Source: Lachnospiraceae bacterium
GTDB lineage: Bacteria; Bacillota; Clostridia; Lachnospirales; Lachnospiraceae
Reading direction: 5' to 3'
Length of the DNA: 64,000 bases
Assembly: GCA_029225065.1 (NCBI GenBank)
Contig: JAQXVT010000041.1
Coordinates: forward strand, 1-64,000
Shown here piece after piece: positions 48,885 through 58,653 of the stretch. The notes beneath the pieces were generated by a model. The model did not search any database and was not told where the DNA came from. It saw nothing but the letters and a program-made list of their open reading frames with translations. Position 1 is the first letter of the stretch; every line of letters begins with the position of its first letter. The translations under genes were made by a program, and so were the position numbers.

Positions 48885-49744
48885 TGACAGATAATGCAAA
48901 AGCTGCGCGGAAGAAAAAAATTTCCCATGCGATTATGATGGTTATTCTGATCATTGCATTTATTGCATTTGTCTTCCCGTTCATTCTGGTAGTAATCAAT
49001 GTATTTAAGACGAAAGGTGACATTAACTCCGCACCACTTTCTCTGATTGGTTCACACGGCTTTACCCTGGAGAACTTCCCGAATGCGATCAAGAAGATGA
49101 ATTTCTGGAATTCCTTTAAGAATTCTCTGATCGTTACGATTTGCTCTACTGTATTCACCCTGCTGTTTGCATCCATGGCAGCATTTGTAATCGTCCGCAA
49201 TAAATGGAAAGCCTGCGCGCTTCTGTTTTCCGGTATGATTGCATCCATGGTTATCCCGTTCCAGGTACTGATGGTTCCGCTCGTATCTCTGTACGGTGGT
49301 ATCTTCCAGGTTCTGAACAGCAGAGTAACACTGATTCTGATGCACATTGGATTTTCTCTTTCAATGGCAACCTTTATGTTCCACGGTGCAATCGTTACGA
49401 ATATCCCGCTGGAGCTTGAGGAGGCAGCCCTGATCGACGGATGCAGCAGATGGAAAACGTTCTGGAGCGTAGTATTCCCGCTTCTGAAACCGACCATCGC
49501 TACGGTAGCAGTTATCGATGCTATGGCATTCTGGAATGACTACCTTCTGCCGAGCCTGGTACTTAAGAGAAAAGAGCTGTATACGATTCCGATTGCGACT
49601 CAGATCTTCTATGGTTCCTATTCAACAGATATCGGACTGATCCTGGCAGCACTGCTTCTTGCAATGCTCCCGATCCTGATTCTGTATATCTTCCTGCAGC
49701 GCTACATCATCGAGGGCGTTACCTCCGGTGCGGTAAAGGGCTGA
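48884..49744 (+). CDS. Carbohydrate ABC transporter permease
   Basis: MalG/UgpE-like; EEAALIDGCSRWKTFWSVVFPLLKPT. Confidence 0.92.
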   Translation: MTDNAKAARKKKISHAIMMVILIIAFIAFVFPFILVVINVFKTKGDINSAPLSLIGSHGFTLENFPNAIKKMNFWNSFKNSLIVTICSTVFTLLFASMAAFVIVRNKWKACALLFSGMIASMVIPFQVLMVPLVSLYGGIFQVLNSRVTLILMHIGFSLSMATFMFHGAIVTNIPLELEEAALIDGCSRWKTFWSVVFPLLKPTIATVAVIDAMAFWNDYLLPSLVLKRKELYTIPIATQIFYGSYSTDIGLILAALLLAMLPILILYIFLQRYIIEGVTSGAVKG

Positions 49745-49949
49745 TGGAATCAGATACTGAATCGAAACGGCTTGTTATGGCCGGAGCAAAAAGCGCTTAT
49801 GATTCGGTTGAGGCGTACAATACAATATAATACAAAGCGGAAGGAGTCGGCTGACTCCTTCCGAAACTCACATTCTCCCGCGGTATGCTTCCGGTAAATA
49901 AGCCGGCTGCTTCGGGGGAATCTATATTATTTGCGATCAAGGAGGCATT

Positions 49950-51506
49950 ATGCGACTGAAGGTTACCGCAGATTATCTCTGGCTTCCGGTTGACATGTCC
50001 GGAGAAGAGAAGACACTGAATATTTACGTAGACGGAGAAAGGATCCAGGAAATCCGCATCCGCCTGGCAGCAGACCACTATGATTTCTACGGTGCATGGA
50101 AGTGTGCAGCGTATCGCGATAAAGAGATCGAACTGACATTCGAAAATGAGGAAGTGCTTGCGACATCTCCGATTCGTCTGGAGATGGAGCGCCCGAAAAA
50201 TGATTATCCGTATCGCCCGAAGTTTCATCACACGGCTTCCTATGGCTGGGTAAATGATCCAAACGGACTGGTTTATTCGGATGGCGTTTATCATTTGTTT
50301 TATCAGTACAATCCATATTCCACGGCATGGGAAAATATGAGCTGGGGACATGCAGTCAGCCGGGATCTGTTTTCCTGGGAGGAGCTGGATGTTGCAATGA
50401 TTCCGGATCAGTATGGCACGGCGTATTCCGGCTGCGGATTAGTAGACCGTAAAAACACGGCCGGCTGCGGTCAGGATGCACTTTTGTTTTTCTATACGGC
50501 GGCAGGCGGAAGAAACGATTGGTCAACAGAGCTTGGTAACCGCTTTACGCAGCGCCTGCGCTGGTCAGATGACCAGGGTGTGACACTGCATGACGATCCG
50601 GAGGTGATCGTTCCGTGGATGGTGGAAGAAAACCGGGATCCGAAAATTTTCTGGCACGATTCCACAAAAGCGTATATTATGATATTATATTTAGATGGAA
50701 ATGATTTCATGATTCTGCGTTCGGAGGATCTGCGTCACTGGACGGAGAGCCAGAGACTCAGCGTCCCGGGGATGTGGGAATGTCCGGCACTGATGGAACT
50801 GCCTGTAGAGGGCACAGAGGAAAAGCGCTGGGTATTCTGGTCAGCAGATGGATATTATCAGATCGGAACCTTTGATGGCTATCAGTTCCGGGCTGAGACA
50901 GAGCGCCAGATGGCATATTTCAGCAGAAGAGCGTATGCGGCACAGACATATGACAATACGGGAGACCGTGTGATTATGGTTCCGTGGATCCGTCTGGACA
51001 GTACATTGGGTAATTATCATGGAGCAATGGGTATTCCGCAGGTACTGACCTTAAAACGTACGAAAGACGGAGATCGTATTGCATTCCATATGCCGCAGGA
51101 AATGGAAGCACTCCGCGGCGAGTGGGCAGAGCTTCCGCTGGAGACGGATATTGCGATCGCAGATGAAGCGAGAGAGATTCGCCTTTCCTGGAAACCGGGC
51201 ATGAGCGGAAAAGCAGATCTTGCCATCGGTGAGACCGTGATCCGTATCGATTTTGCGCAGGGCAAGCTGAACGTGGATACGGCAAGACTCCATGAAAAGG
51301 ATACTGAGCTGCGGGCATCATTTGACCCGGCAGACGGACTTGATCTTCAGATCACAACCGACCAGGAAATGATTGATGTGTTAGGCCAGGGCGGTGTGAT
51401 CTGCGGCACGATTGAGACGGAGGAGAATGTACTCGGAAAGACCGTGCGACTGAATGCACAGGAGAAGCCGGAAACATTCCAGTGGTGCAATATCACAATA
51501 TCATAA
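49950..51506 (+). CDS. Glycoside hydrolase family 32 (sucrose/fructan hydrolase)
   Basis: WVNDPNG, RDPKIFW, WECPALM motifs. Confidence 0.93.
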   Translation: MRLKVTADYLWLPVDMSGEEKTLNIYVDGERIQEIRIRLAADHYDFYGAWKCAAYRDKEIELTFENEEVLATSPIRLEMERPKNDYPYRPKFHHTASYGWVNDPNGLVYSDGVYHLFYQYNPYSTAWENMSWGHAVSRDLFSWEELDVAMIPDQYGTAYSGCGLVDRKNTAGCGQDALLFFYTAAGGRNDWSTELGNRFTQRLRWSDDQGVTLHDDPEVIVPWMVEENRDPKIFWHDSTKAYIMILYLDGNDFMILRSEDLRHWTESQRLSVPGMWECPALMELPVEGTEEKRWVFWSADGYYQIGTFDGYQFRAETERQMAYFSRRAYAAQTYDNTGDRVIMVPWIRLDSTLGNYHGAMGIPQVLTLKRTKDGDRIAFHMPQEMEALRGEWAELPLETDIAIADEAREIRLSWKPGMSGKADLAIGETVIRIDFAQGKLNVDTARLHEKDTELRASFDPADGLDLQITTDQEMIDVLGQGGVICGTIETEENVLGKTVRLNAQEKPETFQWCNITIS

Positions 51507-51664
51507 GAAGGGCCCCACGAAAGTGGGTGGATTTTTATGATCCATCCCTCCCGAGATATAAAATATAAACACAGTAAAAATGTAATGACAGCAGATGACG
51601 CGATATACAGCTATTGAAATTAATAGAAACTGTGATGTGTACAGCGGCAGGAAAGGTATGGGGT

Positions 51665-52687
51665 ATGGTAACAATTAAGGATGTAGCACAGGATGCCGGT
51701 GTATCCGTCGGAACTGTATCAAATGTAATAAATGGCGGAAATGTCAGCGAAGAACGAAGAAGCAGAGTGGAGGCGTCAATACAGAAGCTCGGGTATCAGG
51801 TAAACGGGCTGGCGCGCGGGATGCGGACGCAGCGGACCGACTATGTGGTCGTGATGCTGCCGGGTATCACGAATCCTTTTTACAATATGCTCCTGCGGGA
51901 TCTGGAGAAAGCGCTTACGGATATCGGCAAGCAGCTGGTTCTGTGTATCTCAGACGGAGACCAGAAAAAGGAGATCAAGTACATCGAGATGGCGAAGTAC
52001 AACAAGGTAGACGGCGTCATTGGTGTCACGTTCAGCAACGTGGAAAAGTACATTGAGGATGCTGCAGCTTATGTGTCGATTGAACGCTGCCTGCCGGGTG
52101 TGCCGTGCGTGTCCTGCGACAATTACGGCGGCGGCTGGATGGCGGCGGAAAATCTGATTCGGCGCGGAGCCAAGAATCTGTTGTTTTTTCAAACCATCAG
52201 TTCGGTAGAAAATGAGGTTCGAAAAAGAAGATATGGATTCGAGGCGTGCTGTGAGGCAAATGATGTGGCATATGGCAGTGTGTCTTTTTCGGAGCAGCAG
52301 GTGCCAAGTATCTATTCGTCGTTTTCCGCAAGAAATCTGATCAACAGCGTGCTGCGTGCACATATGGAAAATCACGGAAAAGGAGCGCGGCCGGACGGAA
52401 TTTTTGCCGGCACCGACCATCTGGCAATCGTTATCATGGAGGAGCTGCGCAGTATGGGACTGCGGGTTCCGGAGGATGTTCAGGTGATTGGCTACGACGG
52501 ACTGAAGATGCTCAATACGGGCAGACAGCTTGTCTCCAGTATTTATCAGGATACGGATCTGATTGCAAAGACCAGTGTGGACTGTCTGGAGCGGCTGTTA
52601 AATGGTGAAAAAGTGGAGAATATCATCAATCTCCCGGTTACGTTCATCGAGGGCGGATCGACCCTTTCACTGACAGGAGAGAAATAA
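51665..52687 (+). CDS. LacI family transcriptional regulator
   Basis: VTIKDVAQDAGVSVGTVSNVINGGNVSEERRSRVEASIQKLGYQVN. Confidence 0.93.
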   Translation: MVTIKDVAQDAGVSVGTVSNVINGGNVSEERRSRVEASIQKLGYQVNGLARGMRTQRTDYVVVMLPGITNPFYNMLLRDLEKALTDIGKQLVLCISDGDQKKEIKYIEMAKYNKVDGVIGVTFSNVEKYIEDAAAYVSIERCLPGVPCVSCDNYGGGWMAAENLIRRGAKNLLFFQTISSVENEVRKRRYGFEACCEANDVAYGSVSFSEQQVPSIYSSFSARNLINSVLRAHMENHGKGARPDGIFAGTDHLAIVIMEELRSMGLRVPEDVQVIGYDGLKMLNTGRQLVSSIYQDTDLIAKTSVDCLERLLNGEKVENIINLPVTFIEGGSTLSLTGEK

Positions 52688-52689
52688 GG

Positions 52690-52830
52690 GGAACTGTCCG
52701 GGGTTAGCCTCCAAAATGCTGTGTATTTTGTTGGTATGGCATATCTGCCAGATGAAATTTTGAAAGTGTCCTTAAAAGTCAGGTATTTCATATTCACTTT
52801 ATAAAATTTCATCCAGTTTTGGACAGTTAC
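52690..52830 (+). repeat. TIR element, copy B (diverged)
   Basis: aactgtccggggttagcctccaaaatgctg...ttcactttataaaatttcatccagttttggacagttac aligned with copy A. Confidence 0.7.
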
Positions 52831-52880
52831 AAATAAAAAAAGTTCCCGACAGAATCCGGATCGGGAAACAGGAGACGAAG

Positions 52881-55307
52881 ATGAGTAGAGGAAAAAGAAC
52901 AGCAAAGAAAACTACCGCAAAGAAAGCGCCGGAAGTAGCGAAGGCTGTGGAGGCAGAGGTTAAAGTAAAGGCAGAAGCAGAGGCAAAAGCCGAGGCAGAG
53001 AAGAAGGCAAAGGAAGAAGCAGAAGCGAAGGCAAAAGCTGAGGAAGAAGCGAAAGCAAAGGCGAAGGCTGAGGCGGAAGTAAAGGCAAAAGCCGAGGCAG
53101 AGAAGAAGGCTAAGGAAGAAGCGGAAGCGAAGGCGAAGGCAGAGGCGGAAGCAAAGGCAAAAGCCGAGGCAGAGAAGAAGGCTAAGGAAGAAGCGGAAGC
53201 GAAGGCAAAAGCTGAGGCAGAGAAGAAGGCTAAGGAAGAAGCGGAAGCGAAGGCAAAAGCTGAGGCAGAAGCGAAAGCAAAAGCTGAGGCAGAGAAGAAG
53301 GCTAAGGAAGAAGCGGAAGCGAAGGCAAAAGCTGAGGCAGAGAAGAAGGCTAAGGAAGAAGCGGAAGCGAAGGCGAAGGCTGAGGCGGAGAAGAAGGCAA
53401 AGGAAGAAGCAGAAGCAAAGGCAAAGGCTGATGCAGAAGCCAAAGCAAAAGCTGAGGCAGAGAAAGCGGCAGCTGAGGAGGAGAATGTCTACCGCAGACG
53501 TTTCAACCGCCATTTCGATGAGCTGCGCTGGCTGTACATGGAGCTTTACGGAAATGATTCGATGTTTGCAGAACTGTGCGACAACATGGAGCGCTTTTAT
53601 CATGAGAGAAGCAAGAGCCTGAAGGTTTCCGATTATGCGCGTGAGGTGAAGCCGGACTGGTACAAGCAGAATGACATGATGGGTATGATGTTCTACATCG
53701 ACAATTTTGCAGGAAATATGAAGGGTGTGCAGAGCCGTCTGGATTATATCGAGCAGTGCGATGTAAACTACATTCATCTGATGCCGTTCCTGGATACGCC
53801 GGAGGGACGCTCCGACGGAGGTTACGCGGTAGCAGACTTCCGCAAGGTACAGGAAAAGCTTGGTACAATGGATGATCTGGAGAACCTGACAGCAGCCTGC
53901 CACGAGAAGAAGATCAACGTGTGCATGGACTTTGTTATGAACCATACGTCTGAGGATCACGAGTGGGCAAGAAGAGCGCGCAGCGGCGACGGCGAGTACA
54001 TGAGCCGTTACTTCTTCTTCAACAACTGGGATATCCCGTCGCGGTATGAGGAGACGGTTCCGCAGGTATTCCCGACAACAGCACCGGGCAACTTTACCTG
54101 GCTTCCGGATGCAGGCCATTATGTCATGACCTCATTTTACCCGTATCAGTGGGACCTGAACTACCGCAATCCGCGTGTCTTCAACGAGATGATGTACAAT
54201 TTCCTGTTCCTGGCGAACAAGGGAATCGATATTATCCGAATCGATGCGGTGCCGTATATCTGGAAAGAGCTTGGCACAAGCTGCCGCAATCTTCCGCAGG
54301 TACATACAATCGTGCGTATGATGCGTATGATCGGCGAGATCGTTTGCCCGGGCATTCTGCTGCTGGGCGAGGTTGTAATGGAGCCGGAGAAGGTCGTACC
54401 GTATTTTGGAACCGTGGAAAAGCCGGAATGCCATATGCTTTACAATGTAACGACAATGGCAACGACCTGGCATACTGTGGCAACCCGCGATGTGAGCCTG
54501 CTCAAAAAGCAGCTTGATATCGTAAACGGTCTGCCGAAGGATTATGTATTCCTGAACTATCTGCGGTGCCATGACGATATCGGCTGGGGTCTGGATTATC
54601 CGACACTTGCCATGGAAGGTATGAAGGAGCGTTCCCACAAGAAGTATCTGAATGATTATTTCCAGGGATACGCAGGAAACAGCACGAGCCGCGGAGAGCT
54701 TTACAATGCAGATCCGGTGACTGGAGATGCACGTTTCTGCGGAACGACTGCTTCGATGTGTGGTGTGGAAAAGGCAGGATTTGAGCAGGATGACGCAGCG
54801 ATGGACGTTGCAATCCGCAAGGATCTGATGCTTCACGCATATATGTTTATGCAGTCTGGTATTCCGGTGCTTTACAGCGGCGATGAGATTGCACAGGTCA
54901 ACGATTACACTTATAAAAATAATCCGAACAAGGCAGCAGACTCCCGTTATATCCATCGAGGAGCAATGCGCTGGGATCTGGCAGAAAAGCGTAAGGACAA
55001 AACGACCGTGGAAGGAAAGCTCTTCCAGGGACTGCACCAGCTCGAAGAGATCCGTAAGAGTGAGAAAGCGTTCGTATCCTATGCTGATACCTGGACGATT
55101 GAGACTTGGGACAAGGGTCTGCTTTGCATCGGAAGATATTATGATGGAGATAAGATCCTCGGCGTGTTTAACTTCAGTGAGTTTGACAAAACTGCATGGA
55201 TTAATGAGACGGATGGAGATTATGTAGATCTGATTTCCGGACGGAAGATGAAAGCGGCAGGAGTAAATATTCCGGCATTCGGATATTATTATCTGAAAAA
55301 GTGCTGA
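52881..55307 (+). CDS. Amylosucrase-like GH13 enzyme with N-terminal Ala/Glu/Lys repeat extension
   Basis: GRSDGGYAVADFRKV, MDFVMNHTSEDHEWARRA, IIRIDAVPYIWK, LLLGEVV, CHDDIGWGL; N-terminal KKAKEEAEAKAKAEAE repeats. Confidence 0.85.
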   Translation: MSRGKRTAKKTTAKKAPEVAKAVEAEVKVKAEAEAKAEAEKKAKEEAEAKAKAEEEAKAKAKAEAEVKAKAEAEKKAKEEAEAKAKAEAEAKAKAEAEKKAKEEAEAKAKAEAEKKAKEEAEAKAKAEAEAKAKAEAEKKAKEEAEAKAKAEAEKKAKEEAEAKAKAEAEKKAKEEAEAKAKADAEAKAKAEAEKAAAEEENVYRRRFNRHFDELRWLYMELYGNDSMFAELCDNMERFYHERSKSLKVSDYAREVKPDWYKQNDMMGMMFYIDNFAGNMKGVQSRLDYIEQCDVNYIHLMPFLDTPEGRSDGGYAVADFRKVQEKLGTMDDLENLTAACHEKKINVCMDFVMNHTSEDHEWARRARSGDGEYMSRYFFFNNWDIPSRYEETVPQVFPTTAPGNFTWLPDAGHYVMTSFYPYQWDLNYRNPRVFNEMMYNFLFLANKGIDIIRIDAVPYIWKELGTSCRNLPQVHTIVRMMRMIGEIVCPGILLLGEVVMEPEKVVPYFGTVEKPECHMLYNVTTMATTWHTVATRDVSLLKKQLDIVNGLPKDYVFLNYLRCHDDIGWGLDYPTLAMEGMKERSHKKYLNDYFQGYAGNSTSRGELYNADPVTGDARFCGTTASMCGVEKAGFEQDDAAMDVAIRKDLMLHAYMFMQSGIPVLYSGDEIAQVNDYTYKNNPNKAADSRYIHRGAMRWDLAEKRKDKTTVEGKLFQGLHQLEEIRKSEKAFVSYADTWTIETWDKGLLCIGRYYDGDKILGVFNFSEFDKTAWINETDGDYVDLISGRKMKAAGVNIPAFGYYYLKKC
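52960..53470 (+). repeat. In-frame 48-bp-based tandem repeat (with 24-bp half units) in the GH13 gene
   Basis: Seven occurrences of KKAKEEAEAKAK encoded by near-identical aagaaggctaaggaagaagcggaagcgaaggcaaaa units. Confidence 0.9.
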
Positions 55308-55339
55308 TAAGCGCTGCTGCAGCTGACATAGAATAAAAG

Positions 55340-55410
55340 AAAAGAGCCGATTGCCCGGAAGGCAGGGCGGGGATTCCGCCTCTGCCCGAACGGGGATCGG
55401 CTTTTTAGCT
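55340..55410 (+). terminator. Terminator after amylosucrase gene
   Basis: aaagagccgat...atcggctttttag. Confidence 0.7.
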
Positions 55411-55445
55411 GAACTGAAAAGCAGTTGTTTGGTTATGAGGTGGAG

Positions 55446-56339
55446 CTACTGGGAAATATTCTGCACTTTTTTACTGATTTCAATTGCGCGTTTTGTAGCT
55501 GCCAGGCCGCCGCGTCCTGTCTCCCGAAGGGAGACATCCATGAGATCACCGACCTCCTTCATGGCATCAATGACCTGATCGGCCGGAATCGCACTCTTGA
55601 TTCCGGCCAGTGCCATATCTGCGGCTGACATGGCGTTTACGGCCCCGATGACGTTTCGCTTCACGCACGGTACTTCCACGAGTCCGGAGACCGGGTCGCA
55701 GACAAGACCGAGCAGATTTTTCAGGCTCATGGCAACAGCCTGCAGGATCGCATCACAGCGGCCGCCGCGCAGAAAGACGAGAGCACCGGCTGCCATCGCG
55801 GAGGAAGATCCAATCTCCGCCTGACAGCCGCCGGAAGCGCCTGCGATGCTTGCCCGCGTGGCGATGACCTGCCCGATTCCGGCCGCGACGAAGAGGGAGA
55901 GGACGAAATCGGTTTCTGCGGGTGCGTTGTGCTTTTCCTCTGATTCTTTGAAAAGTGGGATCAGAACCGCTGGAAGCACGCCGCAGGCACCGGCCGTCGG
56001 AGCAGCAACGATGCGCTTCATGCAGGCGTTTGATTCGCCCATCTGCAGTGCCTGTGAGATGACACGGCTCATGCGGTCGCCGCACAGTGTATTTCCAGTT
56101 TCCGCGTAGCGTGCCATGCGTCCACCGTCTCCGCCGACAAGGCCGCTTGTGGACATGCGGTTTTCATCGTAGGAACGGCCGGCTTCGAGCATGCTTTCCC
56201 AGATATGCTGCATCTGCTGCATGGTAGCTTCACGTGTCACGAGCCGGTCATTTTGATCCTCGAGAATGACAGCCTCCGCGAAAGAAACAGATTTTTTCTG
56301 ACAGACCTGTACGATCTGTTCTAAAGATTCAAATGCCAT
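55446..56339 (-). CDS. sdaAA: L-serine ammonia-lyase, iron-sulfur-dependent, alpha subunit
   Basis: IVAAPTAGACGVLPAVL, GGCQAEIGSSSAMAAGA, VCDPVSGLVEVPCVKRN. Confidence 0.94.
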   Translation of the reverse strand: MAFESLEQIVQVCQKKSVSFAEAVILEDQNDRLVTREATMQQMQHIWESMLEAGRSYDENRMSTSGLVGGDGGRMARYAETGNTLCGDRMSRVISQALQMGESNACMKRIVAAPTAGACGVLPAVLIPLFKESEEKHNAPAETDFVLSLFVAAGIGQVIATRASIAGASGGCQAEIGSSSAMAAGALVFLRGGRCDAILQAVAMSLKNLLGLVCDPVSGLVEVPCVKRNVIGAVNAMSAADMALAGIKSAIPADQVIDAMKEVGDLMDVSLRETGRGGLAATKRAIEISKKVQNISQ

Positions 56340-56453
56340 AGAAATCCTCCAGAAATGATAGTGAAACCTCTCGGAAGTCAGACGCAAAGTGCTGTGTTTT
56401 TCTCCGGAGGTGGGATTGAAAAATAAAAGTCTAACCGAATCAGGCAAGTAGTG

Positions 56454-56481
56454 AAGCGGATTGCGAATATCCGCTTTGACT
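56454..56481. repeat. REP-like hairpin repeat, with a degenerate second unit to ~56525
   Basis: taaccgaatcaggcaagtagtgaagcggattgcgaatatccgctttgact then gtcaggcaggtaacgtagcgaattgtaaatacctgg. Confidence 0.65.
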
Positions 56482-56522
56482 CGAGTCAGGCAGGTAACGT
56501 AGCGAATTGTAAATACCTGGTT

Positions 56523-57182
56523 TCAGTCGGCGGCCAGATACGTCACCTTAGTAACACCGTCAAGCTGGCGCAGAAACTCAATTGATTCCTCCGGGACATT
56601 CTGGTCGGTCTCGACGACCATGACAGCATAGCCGCCGCGGTAGTTGCGGTAGAGCTGCATCGTGGCGATGTTAATCCCACCGCGGGAGAGGACGGAGGTC
56701 ACCTCTGCGACGTAGCCGGGTTTGTCCAGGTTGTGGACGATCAGGGTTGGTGCGTCGCCGGAAAAATTCACGCGGATCCCGTCGAGACGGTTCACCAGAA
56801 TCCGTCCGCCGCCAAGGGAAGCGGCCTGTATCTCCAGTGTGCGGCCGTTGGCGGAGGAAACACGCAGAACAGCGGTGTTCGGGTGCGCGTCCTTTAAATT
56901 GATCTTGTGAAAGGTGAAAGTAAGTCCGGCCTCTGCGGCAGATGAGAAGCTGTCAGGAATGCGGGTATCATCCGGCTGCATCCCAAGCAGGCCTGCGATC
57001 AGTGCGCGGTCTGTGCCATGACCTGCGCCGGTGGCTGCAAATGATCCGGAGAGGGAAATATCGGCCTGTACGGGCGGAGCGCCGAGCAGCCGTCTGCTGA
57101 TCAGTCCGATGCGCACGGCTCCGGCTGTATGAGAACTGGAAGGGCCAACCATGACCGGCCCTAAAATATCGTAAATGTTCAT
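56523..57182 (-). CDS. sdaAB: L-serine ammonia-lyase, iron-sulfur-dependent, beta subunit
   Basis: IYDILGPVMVGPSSSHTAGAVRIG; C-terminal ACT domain. Confidence 0.94.
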   Translation of the reverse strand: MNIYDILGPVMVGPSSSHTAGAVRIGLISRRLLGAPPVQADISLSGSFAATGAGHGTDRALIAGLLGMQPDDTRIPDSFSSAAEAGLTFTFHKINLKDAHPNTAVLRVSSANGRTLEIQAASLGGGRILVNRLDGIRVNFSGDAPTLIVHNLDKPGYVAEVTSVLSRGGINIATMQLYRNYRGGYAVMVVETDQNVPEESIEFLRQLDGVTKVTYLAAD

Positions 57183-57483
57183 ATCAGAAATCCTTTCGTG
57201 TAGTCTCTCCATTGTAAATCGAAATTAGTATTTTTACAAGGCGGGATAAGCGGATAAAGTGCCTGGAAATAAGTGGAGGAGATAAAGTAGTTTTATTTAT
57301 GCATCATGGTGGATAAAGGAACTGGTGAAAATAGAAAAATTTATGTTAAAGTGTTTAGGACATGGTATGTACAAAAATCAGAAAGATTTGTGTATATGGT
57401 AAAGTAAAAAATGCATAAAAAGACGCTGATAGTAGGCGGCAGTTGGAAACAGATAAGAGCTGGAGAAAGGCGGGAACCTGAGC

Positions 57484-58533
57484 ATGCTCAGAACAGTGTG
57501 GTATAAAATAGAAGAAAATAGGACGGCGCGCTCAGAGCAGATCTTTCGGGCGCTGGCAGAAAAGGGGATTCCCTGCCGGAAACTTGAGCAGGAAGCGCGA
57601 ATGGAGGGTGAACGGAGAGAGATCCGGAAAAGCAGAAATAAACAAAGATGTCTTGGCACAGGAAGAAAAGAGATAAAGAATACAGAGAAGATAAAATCAA
57701 TAAACGCAGGGTGTTGGAAGGAAACAGAGGATTTTTGCCATATTCTCCTGCTCACGGATGACCGTACACTGGTAAGGCAGGCATCGCAGGAGAAGATCGC
57801 CTGTGTGGGAGTCGCAGGCATGGATGATTCCTTTTTTGAGGGAGTTGATCTCGTTGTGGAAGATCCGGAAGAACTGGAGCTGCGCGAGCTGGAGGAGTAT
57901 CTGTGCCATTGTCACGGTATTCCGGTGACGATTGCGCAGACGAAGCGACTTACTTTGCGGGAAATGACAGAAGATGACTGGCGGGTGCTCGATCGGATCA
58001 GCCGGCAGAGCGGAATGGAAAGAGCGCGAAGAGATGCTGAGGAGACCGGGGCATTTGGAAAAGAACGGCTTGCCGCCTATATCAGCAGTCAGTATCGACT
58101 GTATGGATATGGATTATGGTCTGTGGTGCTTACAGAGGATGACGGCAGCGCGAAAGAGAAATCTCAAAAGGAAGGTATGAAAAGCAACGGTGAGCAGGGC
58201 GCGACGGTGATCGGCTGCTGCGGCTTTTCTGAGATGAGTGAAAATTTGGAACATTCTGAGTCTTCTTGTTACTCTCTTGAGCTGCAGTACATGCTGGATG
58301 AATCATATCGACACCAGGGCTACGGAACGGAAATGTGCCGCGCGGCCATCGCATATGCATACGAATATCTGGAAGCGAAGGAAATCTGGGTGAGAGTTCG
58401 AAGTGATTACCAGGAGGCGCTTTCTTTTGCACGGTCGATAGGATTTCAGTTCGTTGAGACACAAACGCAAAAGAAAAATGAAAAGACGAACTGGCACGTC
58501 ATCTGGCTGCGGCACGAAAATGCCCTTTTTTAG
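57484..58533 (+). CDS. GNAT family N-acetyltransferase
   Basis: RLTLREMTEDDWRVLDRI; LDESYRHQGYGTEMCRAAIAYAYEYL. Confidence 0.75.
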   Translation: MLRTVWYKIEENRTARSEQIFRALAEKGIPCRKLEQEARMEGERREIRKSRNKQRCLGTGRKEIKNTEKIKSINAGCWKETEDFCHILLLTDDRTLVRQASQEKIACVGVAGMDDSFFEGVDLVVEDPEELELRELEEYLCHCHGIPVTIAQTKRLTLREMTEDDWRVLDRISRQSGMERARRDAEETGAFGKERLAAYISSQYRLYGYGLWSVVLTEDDGSAKEKSQKEGMKSNGEQGATVIGCCGFSEMSENLEHSESSCYSLELQYMLDESYRHQGYGTEMCRAAIAYAYEYLEAKEIWVRVRSDYQEALSFARSIGFQFVETQTQKKNEKTNWHVIWLRHENALF

Positions 58534-58653
58534 CACATTTTTGGCGAAATGCAGGAAGTCTGCGGTTGACAGACAAAGCGTTTCGAACTATGATAGGCAG
58601 TGGCTGTGCACTTTCCGGCAGTCACAGAAATTAAATTCGGAGGCACGTTTTCT

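Noticed and set aside
52827-54119. 430-aa minus-strand ORF (and 52799-53443 'FASASAFAFASASSLAFF')
   Set aside because: Antisense mirror of the A/E/K repeat; codon bias creates stop-free frames. The plus strand encodes a clear GH13.
54132-55037. 301-aa minus-strand ORF
   Set aside because: Antisense to the amylosucrase catalytic domain.
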